Positions 24,201 through 37,810 are shown, counted from the first letter of the stretch. The stretch: DNA of 64,000 nucleotides from Hippophae tibetana (GCA_037013495.1 CM072801.1:15863501-15927500); one strand, 5' to 3'. The notes: generated by a model not told the origin, from the letters alone. A program made the numbers and translations.

Positions 24201-27200
24201 TTTTCAGGTGAAAAAAATGGTTCATCATGGGCAAGAAGTAGTAATTGTTGGGGGTTCACATTCATTACATCAACATGAGAAGTTGGCAATAGCTGTATCA
24301 AAAGCAATGCGAGGCCATTCTCTGCAGGAAACTAAGCAAGATGGACACTTTCATGTCCATACCCAGACATATCTTGATGGTGCTCTTCTTAAAGAAGTGT
24401 GTGCTTTTACTTTACTGTTCTTGAAATTTTAGAATTAATATACTTCATGTGTCATATAAACATATCTTTGGCATATGTAGTGTTATTGATTATTGCCTGT
24501 GATTTATTTCTAAATATCTAGAAAATTTCACTTTACCATTATCATGTAGAATCTGATAAACGCTTTCATAGGTATTCAGCAGAAATTCTTTTTTTCATTG
24601 TTCATTCTTCTTTTCCTTTATGTTTTTGTAGGAAATGGAACGCTCTGCTGATGTGCTTGCTGCTGGTTTGCTTGAGATGTCTGACCCGTCTCTTTCAAGT
24701 AGATTTTTTCTCCGTCAGGTTTGTGCATACTTCTGGATATCATTGTATGGGAAAAATAGTTAAGGAGAACATAATACTGTTATTTTCCTTTAAAAGCATA
24801 CAATTTCATGTTTCATGGTGTAAATGTCCGAAGTAATTATGAGTTTTTTGTTCAAAGCATACAATTTCATGTTTCATGGTGTAAATGTCCGAAGTAATTA
24901 TGAGTTTTTTGTTCAAAGCATACAATTTCATGTTTCATTGCGTAAATGTCTAAAGTAATTGCAAGTATTTTTCTCTAGTTGGATTTTTGTTGCCCTAATA
25001 TGTCTATCATGCTCCCCAGCATTGGATGGATGATTCTAATGATACTAGTGATTCCATACTAAAGCATAAGCCCCTTTGGGCTACTTATGACTCAAAACGT
25101 GGCAAGAAGAATAGGAGAGAGGAAAAGAAAGGGGGAGATTTACACCGGACCTATGGGACAAGAGTTATTCCTGTGTGAGCATGTTATCTCAGTTTGCAAA
25201 ACATGTGATATTAAAAAGGATTTCTGAAATTGAATTTAGAATGATCCAAAGAGAGATAACTGCATATGTGTCTCTTTGCAGCTTTGTGCTGTCATTGGCT
25301 GATGTAGATCCAAAACTTATGATGGAAGATGACAGCCTTGTTTGGACAAGCAAAGATGTCGTGGTTGTGCTTGAGCATCAGACAGAAAAAATTCCTTTAA
25401 GGTGAGAATGCACCAGTCAGTTTCCTGGTTTCCATCCTTGTAGTGCTGTTGACTGCAGTTTCATTATTGCCTTGATGTTCTTTCTTTTTCTTTTTTTTGT
25501 TGACAAAAATGAGTTGTCATTATTGTATGATCATTAATCATTTAATTCCCAACTTTCATACACATCCCTGGGCTCTCCTAAATCCTATCTGGAACTGGAT
25601 AGTTAAGTCAAAGATGACACTTTCCTGTCAAGTTTGCTTTATTGGGAGTTCTTTTTAGGATTGGGCATTGGATAACAAGGCTTTTCATTGCTTGTTCAGC
25701 TGTATTCTCCTGCCCTCATCTATGTGGCACGTTGAACTTTGCCCCTAGTCACCTTTAGCAGTGTTATTATGCTCCATATATGCTATCAAACTGTCTCTAC
25801 AAATACATGTTGAGTGAAGTGAGACATCATAGCTCAGTGAATATACGCCTGAGATATAAAAGATCAAATCTTCACCTTAATTTGCTGAAATTCTATTGGG
25901 ATGTTTCCAATGCTTTACAGATCTACAGAAAAATTCTGAAGCATTCTGTTTCCGAACAGGAATAGAATACGAGATCTCATTATGTACCAAATTCAAATTC
26001 CAGTGTTAGGGTAGCTTGAGATGATAAAGTCTGTTGTAGATGCTCGCTATTTTATTTATTTATTTTCAATCTGTGATGGAGAAATTTAGCTATGGTTTAG
26101 TTTGACTTATTTGGCTTATTCCACAGTTATGTTTCAGAAAAAGAGCGAAAGTATGCTTATCCATCCCAGGCACAACGCCATATATTAGCAGGACTTGCTT
26201 CTAGTGTTGGTGGATTGAGTGCACCATATGAGAAGGCTTCTCATGTACATGAAAGGCCAGTTGTAAATTGGCTCTGGGCATCTGGTTGTCATCCATTTGG
26301 ACCATTCTCTAATACTTCTCAAGTTAGTCAAATGCTCCAAGATGTTGCATTGGTAAGTATATAAAAAAAACCATCCAAAATGATAAATTCTGCTTGTCCA
26401 TCACAGATGAGACACTAGTCAATTATTGCTCTTGCACTATTCCAACCATGTATGTTGCATATCATTTTGGGATGTGGTAGCATTAACTTTTATTTTGCAT
26501 TGGCAGCGGAACTCAATATATGCTCGCGTAGATCATACACTTCACAGAATTCGCGAAACATCAGAGGTGATCCATCTAATTTCAAGCATATATCATTTAT
26601 TTGATTTGATGCTCATAACATTCTGATAATCCTCTGTAGGCTGTACAAAGTTTTGCAGCAGAGTATCTAAAAACCCCACTTGGTGAACCAGTGAAGGGAA
26701 AGAAGATCAAGTCAACAACCGAACTGTGGTTGGAAAAGTTCTACAAAAAGACTACTAACTTGCCTGAACCTTTCCCGCATGAACTAGTTGATAGATTGGA
26801 AAAATACTTGGATGTAAGTCATCCTAATTTTGAATTTCCATGTTCTTAATTCCTAAAAAATCTTTAAGGTCATAAGCTGCTGTTTTTCATATGGTTATCT
26901 AACAGAGCCTTGAGGAGCAGCTCGTTGACTTATCTTCTTTATTGTATGATCATCACCTGCAAGATGCACATATAAACAGTTCGGAAATTCTCCAGAGTTC
27001 TTTATTCACTCAACAGTAAGTTATCCTGAAGCATTGTTCGCATATTTATGTTGCATTTCTATCAAAAAAGGTTATTTGTAGTAGTAATGGCTGAAACTAA
27101 AAAATTATTATTCAAACTGGTGATTCTTGGCATGTATGATGCAGGTATGTGGATCATGTTTTGGCCAATGAGAGGGAAAATATGAGATGCTGTCAGATTG

Positions 27201-27310
27201 AGTACAAGTATCCAGTTGAATCTTCTCAAACTTACATCTATGGAGGGATTCTTGTGGCTGGTTTTGTTGTATACTTTATCGTTATTTTCTTTTCGGCACC
27301 TACACGGTGA
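21203..27310 (+). CDS. Conserved plant single-pass membrane protein, 16 exons, role unknown
   Basis: Exons: 21203-21415, 21624-21818, 22013-22087, 22202-22369, 22503-22666, 22851-23066, 23182-23308, 24208-24396, 24632-24718, 25020-25174, 25282-25401, 26127-26352, 26507-26566, 26640-26813, 26906-27015 and 27145-27310. All have GT-AG borders, giving 814 residues. Residues 13-31 are a hydrophobic signal peptide ending near 'FSESA'. The very end carries one membrane span ('GGILVAGFVVYFIVIFF') and a tail of a few residues ('SAPTR'), so a large lumenal or extracellular part with a C-terminal anchor is expected. Conserved-looking blocks are 'SFPSHRPSCLETGEPLDIEH' and 'WLWASGCHPFGPFSNTS'. From memory it resembles the uncharacterised Arabidopsis family including At3g28720 and At5g58100, the latter linked to pollen exine. 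I see no catalytic motif. The start is the ATG right before the signal peptide. Confidence 0.9.
23419..24090. mobile_element. MITE-like insertion in intron 7
   Basis: The left part ('ttttgagcctcgccttag', then 'ctcccatgaggtaagg') and the right part ('gcctcacctcatgagag', then 'cttaaggcataaaac') are imperfect inverse copies of each other, as expected from long degenerate terminal inverted repeats. The interior has no gene. This would explain the large size of this intron compared with its neighbours. Exact ends and target duplication are not clear. Confidence 0.35.
24793..24962. repeat. 61-bp tandem repeat, about 2.8 copies, in intron 9
   Basis: The unit starting 'aaagcatacaatttcatg' begins at 24793, 24854 and 24915, an exact 61-bp period. 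Copies one and two are nearly identical; copy three has several changes. It lies wholly inside the intron between the exons ending at 24718 and starting at 25020, so the protein is not affected. Confidence 0.9.
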
Positions 27311-29919
27311 CCCGTAAACCCTTAGTCAATCCAAATCAAATGAGGTGGGGATACTGTGAAGATCATCTTTTGCATGGCAAGAACAATAGCAAATATGTTG
27401 TCTGCCAGCTCCAGTTTTGCTTTCTATGGTTTCATATTTTGGTGGAAAGCTGACGAACTTTGGGATCAAATACTCAGAAGTCAGAACAAGCTTTAACTGT
27501 CTCAGTTAGCTTCTTCCACCGTATTAGCTAAAGAATGACGTAGAAATTGAAAACTTGTGTTGTTATTCACTGATTGCATACCAATATTGATTCTCTTTTT
27601 TATTAAGAATTAATTAATGTGACGCGGAATACTTTTATTGTCATTCAAAATGCATGTTAGTTTCTAGCTAATTAGCATTTTTTGGATGGAACGTTCCAAT
27701 TTTCAAATTTCCATATTTCCATATTTCATGGGACGTTACTAATTTTTATATATGATAACTTGATATTTCAGGTTAATAAAATTTATGATTAGTATAATTT
27801 TTTTTTTCAAAAAACAAACATCCAATAGAAGATGGAGAGAGAAAGCAATGTAATTGATGAGAAATATACAATAAGAATATCGAATAATATCTCTTGTGAG
27901 ATTAGTTGAACATCACATTTATCTAAACTTATTCATGGAAATTAATCCAATTTTGTTTGTTTTAATAGATTATTTGTTTAATCTAATTTTAATTTTCGAA
28001 GAAATCATTCAAATATGGAGTTTATTCAATTTTTAAATTTAAAAAACCAACCATAATAGAATCAACTCATGCATACATGCAATATATAGTATACTGTTGT
28101 GATTGAAATTGAAAATTAATTTAAATTGATAAAAAAAAAATTGTATCATCGCAATTTAAGTCAACTATATAGAAGAATTGTAAATTTATCAATGTAATAT
28201 GACTTTCGTGAAAAGCTCATTATTATACTTTTATTGAAAAACTTATTACTGAGAAAATTGATAATAAAAAAAATGTTCCAATAAAATTTGTTAACGTTAT
28301 GAGCTTAGAACTTAATATATGCTCAGTATGCTTGAAAATAAATTACCAAACTTCAGAGAAGATTTATCAAACTTTGGTTACGTAAAAAAATGAATTAGGC
28401 TGAAAATAAGTGTCAAAAATAAAGACAATGTGCAAAAACAATACCAAATTGAGTATTCAAGATATTACTTGTTAATAACGTAGTTTGACAAAGAAATAGA
28501 TTTGAAATATCTCATCGATATCCTTAATATTTAACATTTGTGTTGTTAAATTAAACTTAAGAAAAATATATTATAATAACATTATTGCAATGTTAGAAGT
28601 ATAAATTTCACGTCTTAAAAATTAAGAATATCATATAATATTACCTTCAATATTTGTAATTAAGACATTTAAAATTGGAGGACTTGCTTTGAATGTTGAA
28701 TGGAAGAGGGCAACAATTAGTTAATACCTAATACGTCTTGCTTGTCAATTTCATCTAAAGAAAGAGATCGTTAATGTGAGATAATAATAGTTTTTTAGAA
28801 AATTAACGAGTGACATAAATTAGTGTCTCAATATATTCTCTTTTCAATAAGTAGAAGAATAATCATATGGGTGTAACCATAGAATTTGTGACTTGGTTTA
28901 ATTTCATTATTTATGATTTAAGAAGTCTAAGCCCACATAAGATTAACGGTAAAAAAGTAACAAATATTTTGTATTTATATTAAGCATAGAACGGAAGAGA
29001 TGATAAAGAGCATCTACGAAGGGGAGCTGAAAGGACTTATGAAAAAAGTTTGAAAACCAACGAAAATAAAGTCTTTAAAATTTATAATCTTAAAAATAAA
29101 TATTTACTTCATATATTTTTCTATTTATTATTATATTTTAAACTTTATTTAAATTAAAATATTATTATTTAAACTTATTTAAGATAAAATAAAACTATGA
29201 AAAAAATTTATTAGAACACTAGAGTCAATGATATGCATGAAGTTTAGAGTTATTAGGGAATAACATATCGAAAGTCATCATTTATGTGTTTTAGGTTATA
29301 TGTCGTAATTGATAAGTATAAATATTTATATATTTATAGAAGATAGAAAGAGATTATCCTGATACCTTTGTAACTATCCTCGTCATTTTTTTAGTTAAAG
29401 TAGATATGGCAGTCATCATTTTCTTTTAAACTTTAACATCTATTAATTAAAAATGTGTTAAAAAACAGAATTTATGAGTATGATAATTGAAATTTGATTT
29501 TTGTATTATAATTTTTTTTAATTAATAGATGTTTGATGTTAAAGAAAATGTGTAACAGATTGATAAGTAAAAAATAAAGTTGTTTAGCATAAAAAAACAA
29601 TACATGTAACAATTTTGTATTGAAAAAATAAAGATGAAACATAGAGAACCAAACTTGTTAATTAAAGAGTAAATATAAACATTTCTTAATAGAGCTCCAA
29701 CTTTACATAAACCAAGTATAATAGCCCTCCAAACCATTTAGTAGAGTTACATGTTATTTGTTTACATCAATTAATTTTGGACTCTTAATTTTCTATGTTA
29801 AATTATTTATTTTTTATACCATTCAATCAAAAATTGATGCATATATTTTTTTTAACTACACTTAACTTTACCTTAAAAAATTAAATTCATCTTGTTTGAG
29901 ATTAATATAAATGGGTATC
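27311..29919. other. 3' UTR and AT-rich intergenic DNA
   Basis: The first few hundred bases are the probable 3' UTR of the membrane-protein gene. The rest is AT-rich with many stops in all frames. I recognise no gene, RNA or named repeat. Confidence 0.4.
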
Positions 29920-29924
29920 TTTAT

Positions 29925-31316
29925 TGAAAGTTTATAAAATATGAACTTGATTAACCTAAAGAGGGGTGAATAGGTTATTCTTAATTTTTATCAATTCATA
30001 ATTTAATAACCTAAATAAAGCGGTCAGACATGCAATCGTAGGTAAGAGTAAAGTGCGAAAATAATAACACACGATATTTTTAAGTGGAAACAACCTATGC
30101 CACAACCATGGCCTAAGAGAAAAACCACCGGTCCACCGGACCACCTAACTTTCCACTATGAAAATCAAATGTTCAAGTACAAACTCGGTCTTATGCTACC
30201 CTTCCTAGGATACCAATGTACTTTACTTATAAGTCTCTGCTCTATTTTCACAGTTTCCAATATTAGCGTGAACGGTTTTTAGATCAACGTTCTAATAAGC
30301 TCCCCGCAAATCAAATCGTTCACAAATCAACTACAAAAAGATTAACACAAAAAACACAAGTGCCCGTGTGTGTTCTAGAACGGATTTAATAATGAATAAT
30401 CCTAACTAGATGATTCAAAACATATATCACTTAAATCAAATCAACTAGAATATTTTAGGGCAAAAAGATTATGCATAATTTCAGTAAAAATAACTTCTTT
30501 AAAATTTAATAATTAAATCAAATAATCATGATCATTCATAAATTATTTAATCTAAATACCTAAAAATCTAATCAAGAAGAATTAAATTAATTAATATAAA
30601 TTAAAAGTGTATATATATATTAATTATATTTTATCACTTCGTACTTATCTTTCAAAATATATATATATATATAATGAATTTGTAATTACCGCCAAAGGAA
30701 GAACTCACCTTGCTATAAGGTATATATATATATATAAACTGAATTTGTAACTGTCGTCCGCTTTTGAATCTTTTCATTCACTACATATATATGTTAATTC
30801 TCCTATATTGTCTTCAAGTGCCGCTAATCAATCTTCACTTTTTTTTTCTCTTTTCCATATTGAACGACACACATATATAATAACCTTTGTAGCAGCTAGG
30901 TTTTTTTCCTATATTTTTTTTCTTTTTCCAAAAGCACATCAATTAACCCTAATGTTATGTATATATATATATAGATAATGATAACCTATTAGTATTAGGG
31001 TTAAAATATTTTGGGCTTCATTATTCAAGGCCCATTTAAATATTTGATTAAAATAATTTTTAAATCACTTCTTAAAAATATTAAGATACATAAAAAATAT
31101 TTACACACCAAAAATAATTTTAGATTTATGAATATGTATTATTAAATGTATAAATGCAATCCTATGTGTCGTAGTTATAAAATACATACCTGAAGTATGA
31201 ATATCTGATACTCGAGCATTTGTTTGGCTTTTCTTGATAAACTTGATATGGCCTAGAAACAAATCTACAAGTAAATATTTTGTCCACGAAAATAGCCAAC
31301 ACTCATAGTCCTTACA
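29925..31316 (-). repeat. 3' LTR of the copia element
   Basis: The copy matches 37827-39237 along its length, from 'tgaaagtttataaaatatg' to 'actcatagtccttaca'. Differences are scattered substitutions and small indels; for example, 'ccaccggtccaccgg' has an extra nine bases compared with the other LTR, and the AT microsatellites differ in length. The sequence GTGTGTTCTAGAACGGATTT near 30366 is shared. No gene is inside. Confidence 0.9.
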
Positions 31317-32829
31317 AACTCCCATTTTGGCATTTTCGTGTGGCAAAACCTCTCACTTAATACATGACACTTATAAAAATAAGATAAAAATACAATGAGG
31401 TCCCAGACTCCATAGTGGAACTATCCTATGGTTTTGGTGAATCCATCTTCGTTGCAACTTGACAAGCCTGTAAGTAACTGAAATGACATTGACAAAGCAT
31501 AAGAAAACTTGGCATGAAAGCCTCATTGTACATTAGTCCAGTTTACATATAAATATGTGAAGTGTAAAGAATAATCATATATTGTGCATTCATATCAATC
31601 AAACTTAATTAAGTATGTTCTCCCCCTATATGCATAACAAAATAAACACATGAAAGTAAAACACATTATTTCTCTCCCCTTTTTTGACATACGAGAAGGA
31701 CAAAGTATTGGACAAAGCAATGAAGCTAAACTCCTCCTAAAGATATAGAAATGTAAAAGTAAAGTAATACATAAATGCAATATGCTTTAAACTCCCCCTA
31801 AGTTCTATGACTCTCTAACTTAGAAACAAATTAAAAAGGTAATAAATAAAAATGAATAAAAATTTGATTTTTTTTTTTGTAATTTTCATAACTAGCCACA
31901 TAAGGTATTAAACTCATTTAATTACAAACAAGCACACAACCAATTGAAAACTCATCATTATTTAACTCCAATTTTGATTATTTATCATATAAATAAATAA
32001 ATAAAATAGAATAGAAGAGGTGCACACGCACATTTCACACATATAATGACATATTGACATTTACTTAAAGTAATATATATGTTTAAACTCCACAAATATG
32101 TCAATTAATTCATTTATAACCTATCAAGAAAGACTCAAATGAAAAAATATATCACATATAATGTAAAACCATAATCGAGTCTTCAATCTCACAAAATAAA
32201 ATATATCTACGAAAGGACTTAATTTATATATATATATATATGAGGTAAATGATTTATTTTTTATAACCTCTATTGGCTCTTTCTTTTTGTGTATACAATG
32301 TATAAGATTTATATGGAGTCACTTTTTGCATAATATTTTCCTCTTTTTTTTGCACGAGTCATAAACCTATCATGATGACTTTCACACTAATTGTGAGGTA
32401 GTCCTCTCCATTCATTGCAGTAGCTTCACACATCACAGTAGGTAGCCCTCTCAATACTAGGTGCCTCCATGAGATAAAGTTTTTGAAAGCAAGAAATATA
32501 ACTCAACACAATTTTACAGTCAAGATTAGTTGAAGTCCTAGAATATTTCAAGAAAATCCATAAACTTCAAGCATAACATATATGTGTGTTCATGAGTGTG
32601 TGAATAAGTTCATGTCAACATCGATCATCACATGTACAATAATATGTGTGTGTGTGTGTAAGCCAAAATTGTAAATTAATTTATACAATAAATATCAAAA
32701 TGAGTTGAGTCACTAAAAATGAGATTATGTGTATGTAAGTATTAAATAAGTCGAATATTATGTTGGCCAAACAAGAATGCTATTTTTTTTATTATTATTA
32801 TTAAAAAAAATTGTAATAAAATTTGAAAT
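31317..32829 (-). other. Non-coding region before the 3' LTR with several polypurine-like tracts
   Basis: No open frame is seen between the RNase H stop and the LTR. On the minus strand G-rich purine runs recur: 'aaaatgggagtt' next to the LTR (about 31318-31329), 'tagggggagaac' (about 31618-31628), 'aggggagagaaa' (about 31670-31680), 'taggaggagttt' (about 31731-31742) and 'tagggggagttt' (about 31789-31801). Microsatellites (TG)n near 32644 and (AT)n near 32227 are present. Confidence 0.6.
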
Positions 32830-35800
32830 TCAATTTGAGGGAGAAATTCCCAAGACACTTCTGAGATACTCAAATCTTTGAGTGTCTATGGCTTTAGTGA
32901 ATATATCAGCTAATTGTCTCTCAGTAGGTACAAACTCAAGTGTCACTATTTTCTCTTCAACTAATTCTCGAATAAAGTGATGCCTAATGTCAATGTGCTT
33001 AGGTCTAGAATGTTGAACCGGGTTCTTAGAAATACATATAGCACTAGAGTTATCACAATATAAGGGCATCATACCTTGTGGTTGACCGTAGTCCTTGAGC
33101 ATGTTTCTCATTTAAAGCATTTGTGTGCAAGAGCTCCCTACAACAATGTATTCCGCTTCAGTTGTAGAAAGTGAGATAGAGTTCTACTTTTTACTGTGTC
33201 ATGATACTAAGTTGTTTCCAACGTAGAAACAACCACCTGATGTGATCTTCCTATCATCCTGGTTACCTACCCAGTCAGCATCTGTAAAACCACTTACTTC
33301 ACAAGTACTGTCAGTAGTAAAATATAAACCATAATTACTTGTTCCTGAGATATACCTGATGATTCTCTTTACATTCTCTAAGTGTGATTCCTTAGGGTCA
33401 GCTTGATAATGGGCACACACACCAACACTAAAACATATGTCAAGTCTACTTACAGTAAGGTAAAGTAAACTACCTATCATACTCCTATAAAGGGTTTGAT
33501 CAACACTTTTACCTTAAGTGTCCTTTGTATTTTTTGTGTTGGTACTTAAAGGAGTTCGTAATGGCTTGCTAGTTTCAAGACCAAACCTTTTAACAAGGTT
33601 ACATGCATACTTGGTTTGAGAAATAAATATATTATCACGAGATTGTTTGATCTGCAAACCAAGGAAGAAAGGCATTTCACCTACCATGGACATTTCAAAT
33701 TCATTTGTCATAACATGCAGAAAATCATCCACTAGTGTACTAGATGTGGATCCAAAAACTATGGCATCCACATAAATTTGAGCAATAAAGATCTCGTCAC
33801 TACTCATTTTAATGAATAAATTAAGTCTTATCAACTCCCCCTCGAATAAATCCCTTGTTCAAAAGATAGTTGGTAAGTCTCTCATACCGTGCTCGTGGAG
33901 CTTGTTTCAAACCATAAAGAGCCTTTTTGAGTTTGTAAACATGATTTGGAAATTTTGGATCAACAAATCCTTTTGGTTGTTCCACGTACACTTCCTCATT
34001 CAAAAGTTCATTCAAAAAGGCAAACTTAACATCCATTTGATATAATTTGAACTTCATATGATAGGAAATGGCAAGTAAAATCCTAATTGACTCTAGTCTA
34101 GCTACAGGTGCAAATATTTCATCAAATTCAACTCCTTCTACTTGCGTGTAGCCTTGAGCTACTAACCTATAGCCTTATTTCTAACAAAAATGTCATGCTC
34201 ATCAGATTTATTTTTGAACACCCATTTTGTTCCAATAACATTTTTGTTTTTAGGCTTAGGTACTAATACCCACACATGATTTCTTTCAAATTGAGCTAAC
34301 TCATCCTGCATGGCATTTATCCAAAATTTATCCCTAAGGGCTTCATTCACATTTTTTGGTTCAAATTGAGAAATATAGCATAAATGGGTTACCTCACTTA
34401 TTTGTCTTCTTCTTGTTACCATGCTTGCATTAGGATCTCCAATTATATTCTTAATAGGATGATTTTTTGAAGTTCGAGTTGGATTTATCATTGATGAGGT
34501 TAATGCTTCTTCCTTCTTTTCTTCTCTTTCCTCTAACTCTTCTTCTTTTCTTCTCTTTCCTCTAACTCTTCTTATTTTATTCCAATTGTGTCACTGGTCA
34601 TTGTTAATTGAGGTGTTGTGAAATTTTCTTCATTTCTAACTTCTTCACTTGTAATCTTCTTACCTCCATCATCTATAACGACATTTATGGATTCCATAAC
34701 TACATTAGTTCTACAGTCGAAGACTCTATAAGCTCTACTATTTAGGGAATAACCAAGAAATATACCTTCATCACTTCTTGAATCAAACTTACCCAACTGT
34801 TCATAATCTCTAAGTATGTAGCATTTACTTCCAAAAACATGCATAAATTTCAGATTAGTTTTTTTACCTCTCCATATCTCATAGGGAGTTTGGTTTGTAT
34901 CTGGGCAAAGATATACACGATTTATAATGTGACATGCAGTCTTTATAGATTCAGCCCAAAACCTTTTGGAGACTCCATTGGCATGCATCATTACTCTTGC
35001 CATTTCTTGAAGTATCCTATTTTTCCTTTCAACTACTCCATTTTGTTAAGGTGTGATAGGAGCATAGAATTCATGAAAGATATCATGTTCTTTGCAGAAG
35101 TCAGCATACTTGGTATTTTCAAACTCTTTTCCATGGTCTGTTCTCAGTCTCTTGATGGTTACTATTTTGTCACCTGCTTCAACCTGCACTCTTGTACACT
35201 ATGAGACAAAGAACTCAAAAGCATCTGACTTGTCTCTAAGAAAGTCTACCCACGTGTAGCGAGAAAAGTTATCTACTACAACTATGATATATTTCTTACC
35301 TCTAATACTTTATGTTCTCATAGGACCCATAAGGTCAATATGTATCAATTCTAATACTCTGTTTGTATTTATACTCTTGATCTTCTTATGAGCAATCCTA
35401 GTTTGTTTACCCAATTGACATGGTCCACATACAGGTATTTCAATTTTTGAGAGAATAGGTAAACCACGCACAGTCTCAGTTTTACTTAATCTAACTAGAT
35501 CTTTAAAATTCATATGACCTAGCTTTTCATGCCACAAGGTAGTTGAGTCATTGCTATCTAGGTTACATGTTACTATCGATGATGTATCAATACAATAACA
35601 ATTGTCATGTGATATGATTCCCTTAATCATACATTCAACCTTTTGATTTGTTACAATACAATGATTGTTTGTAAATTGCACATTAAAATCATTATCACAT
35701 ATTTGACTTATGCTAATCAAGTTTGCCTTAAGTCCTTCCACATATAAAACTTCATCAAGTTTAGGGATACCCTCTATTTGAACAGAGTTTTTTCCAATAA

Positions 35801-37759
35801 TTTTAGATGTTTTACCATCACCAAAGGTAACTGTCTCTTCATTGTATTCCTTAAAGGTTTTAAACAGAGAACGATTCATCATCATGTGTGTAGAGCATCC
35901 ACTATCAAAATACCAAGCGGTATTTGATTTAAATTTAAATGCTATATGGGCCACAAAGCAGTGCAACTCAGATTTCTTAACCCATCTTTTTTTTAAATTT
36001 TGGACATTTGAGTTATCGGTTTCTTATATTCCTCTTTTTGTGTAGTTCTTGTAGTAAAAACTTTACGTTTTGAAATTTTTTTAGGTGCTTTAGAAACATT
36101 TGTATTTGTGATAGAATCATAAGCATAAGGAAATCTACACTTAGGTCTAATATGTCCTTTCCTACCACAATGATGACAGATGAAAACAAACTGAATTTTC
36201 TTAGAATGATAAGGTGCAAAAACTACCTTCCCTACTTGAGCAATAGTGGGTTTTACAAATTGAGTTTTGGATGATGAAGGTGTTGATGGTTCATCTATGT
36301 ATCCAAGACCTCTCTTATCTCCATGTGACTTTCCATAGTCTAGGACTTTGGTTAATTTTTTAGCACCAATGGTCAAATTCTTTATCGTTTCTTTAGCAAT
36401 ACTAAGTTCTTACCTAAGATTTTTGTTTTCCTCAATGGTTTCTGCAAGTCTCAAATTCAAAGCATTAATATGATCAGACAATTCCTTTTTATCTTTCTCT
36501 AGGTTAGAGGAATTTGTTTTGTGAACATTGATGATATCATTAAGTTTAGTTACTTCCACAAGCAATTTATCTTTCTCTTCCCTGGCACCTAGACAATCCC
36601 TGAATAGTTCCTCATAATTCAATACATTAAACTTAGACAGTAAGAGAGAAGAGTTTATTTCCTCATTTTCTCCATCCGAGCTAAGGTCAGAGTCATTGTG
36701 ATGTGCATTGGCAGTTGCGATGAAGGCACAATAATTAATGTCATCATTCTCTGAGTTACTAGCATTGTCCTGCTCACTTTCTGTGTCACTGAGTGTAGCA
36801 TTAAAGGCTTTTCCAAATTTCTTTTTATTGTTAGCACAATCTGTAGAAATATGACCAAATCCTCCACAAGTAAAGCATTGGAGACTAGTGGGTTTACTTT
36901 TCTTACCATCAAGGCTAGGAGGCTTGATTTCCCTTGACTTTCGGTCATTCGAACGACTGGATTGTCTCTTGTTGTAATGATTATTCTGTTGACCCTTCTT
37001 CTTCATAAACTTCTTAAATTTTAGTGCTAACAAGACTAGTGACTCATCATCCATATCATCATCACTATCAGAGATGTCCTTTTTAGAGCTTTTGAATGCC
37101 ACATCCTTATTTTTCTTGGATGGATCAAGAGAAAGCTCATAGGTTTGGATTGACCCGACAAGTTCATCAATTTTTAGTGTGTCTACATTTTTGCTTTCAT
37201 CTATTGTTGTAACTTTCATCTTATAGTTTGTTGTTAAAGAGCTTAGGAGTTTGCGCACTTGTATAGGTTGTGTAATTTTCTCACCAAGGTTAGAACAAGC
37301 ATTAGTGATATCACAGAAGCGAGCATAAAATTGACCAAAGGTTTTGTTGTTGCTCATTTTAATAGAATCAAACTCAAATGTTAGCAATCTCAATTTTGTT
37401 TGTTTTACTTGGGAAGTTCCTTCATGAGTAAGAGCAAGTGCATTCTATGCATCTTTAGCAGTCTCACAGTCGGAGTTGCGACGGAACTCATCCATCGACA
37501 TTGTAGCAAATATTGAGCTTAAACCTTTTTGGTTTGCCCCACTAAGGGTGCGTTCTTTAGTGGTCCAGTCTCTTCTTGGCTTTATGATTGTTACACCATC
37601 TTTCGTTACCGAATGTGGTTCCCAACCATCAAGAATAGCATCCCAGACTTTTTCATCTTGTTTGAGAAAGGCTTGCATGCGAGCCTTCCAATAAGGGTAA
37701 TTAAACCCATCAAAGAGTGATGGTCTAGCAGATGACCCAACTTCTTTCATTTGGCCCAT
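32830..37759 (-). pseudogene. Copia gag-pol, full length but broken by stops and frameshifts
   Basis: Minus-strand order: gag start (37759, 'SLFDGFNYPYWKARMQAFL'), coiled-coil and first CCHC knuckle ('CFTCGGFGHISTDC', about 36835-36880), second knuckle ('CHHCGRKGHIRPKC', about 36136-36180), protease ('WYFDSGCSTHM', about 35877-35912), integrase zinc site ('LWHEKLGHMNF' to 'CGPCQLGKQ', 35540-35400) and integrase core (35330-34990). RT follows (34400-33520, YVDA in place of YVDD near 33770), then RNase H ('[14 protein letters not shown]', about 33040-33080). The frame changes near 36000, 34530, 34060 and 33830. Stops within integrase lie at 35307-35309, 35199-35201 and 35046-35048. None of these products could be made in full. 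Gag-derived peptides could still be expressed in pieces, but nothing shows that. Confidence 0.9.
34521..34578. repeat. 29-bp tandem duplication inside copia pol
   Basis: The run beginning 'cttctctttcctctaactct' occurs at 34521 and again at 34550, a 29-bp period. Twenty-nine is not a multiple of three. The frames on either side (ORF ends at 34572 and begins at 34491) differ by exactly the shift this duplication would cause. Confidence 0.85.
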
Positions 37760-37810
37760 AAGTAAGTGTGTCTTTCCCTAAGAATCAATCTCACTAAGTA
37801 TGTCAAGTGT

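Noticed and set aside
25800-25870. tRNA/SINE-like text 'catagctcagtgaata' with 'gatcaaatct' in intron 11
   Set aside because: The A-box resemblance is partial, the B-box lacks GGTTC, and no cloverleaf could be drawn.
30600-30980. (AT)n runs in the copia LTRs as independent microsatellite loci
   Set aside because: Both LTRs carry them at the same places, so they are part of the element.
36655-36948. 97-residue minus-strand frame in the copia gag region
   Set aside because: Out-of-frame shadow of the gag frame, which carries the zinc knuckle.
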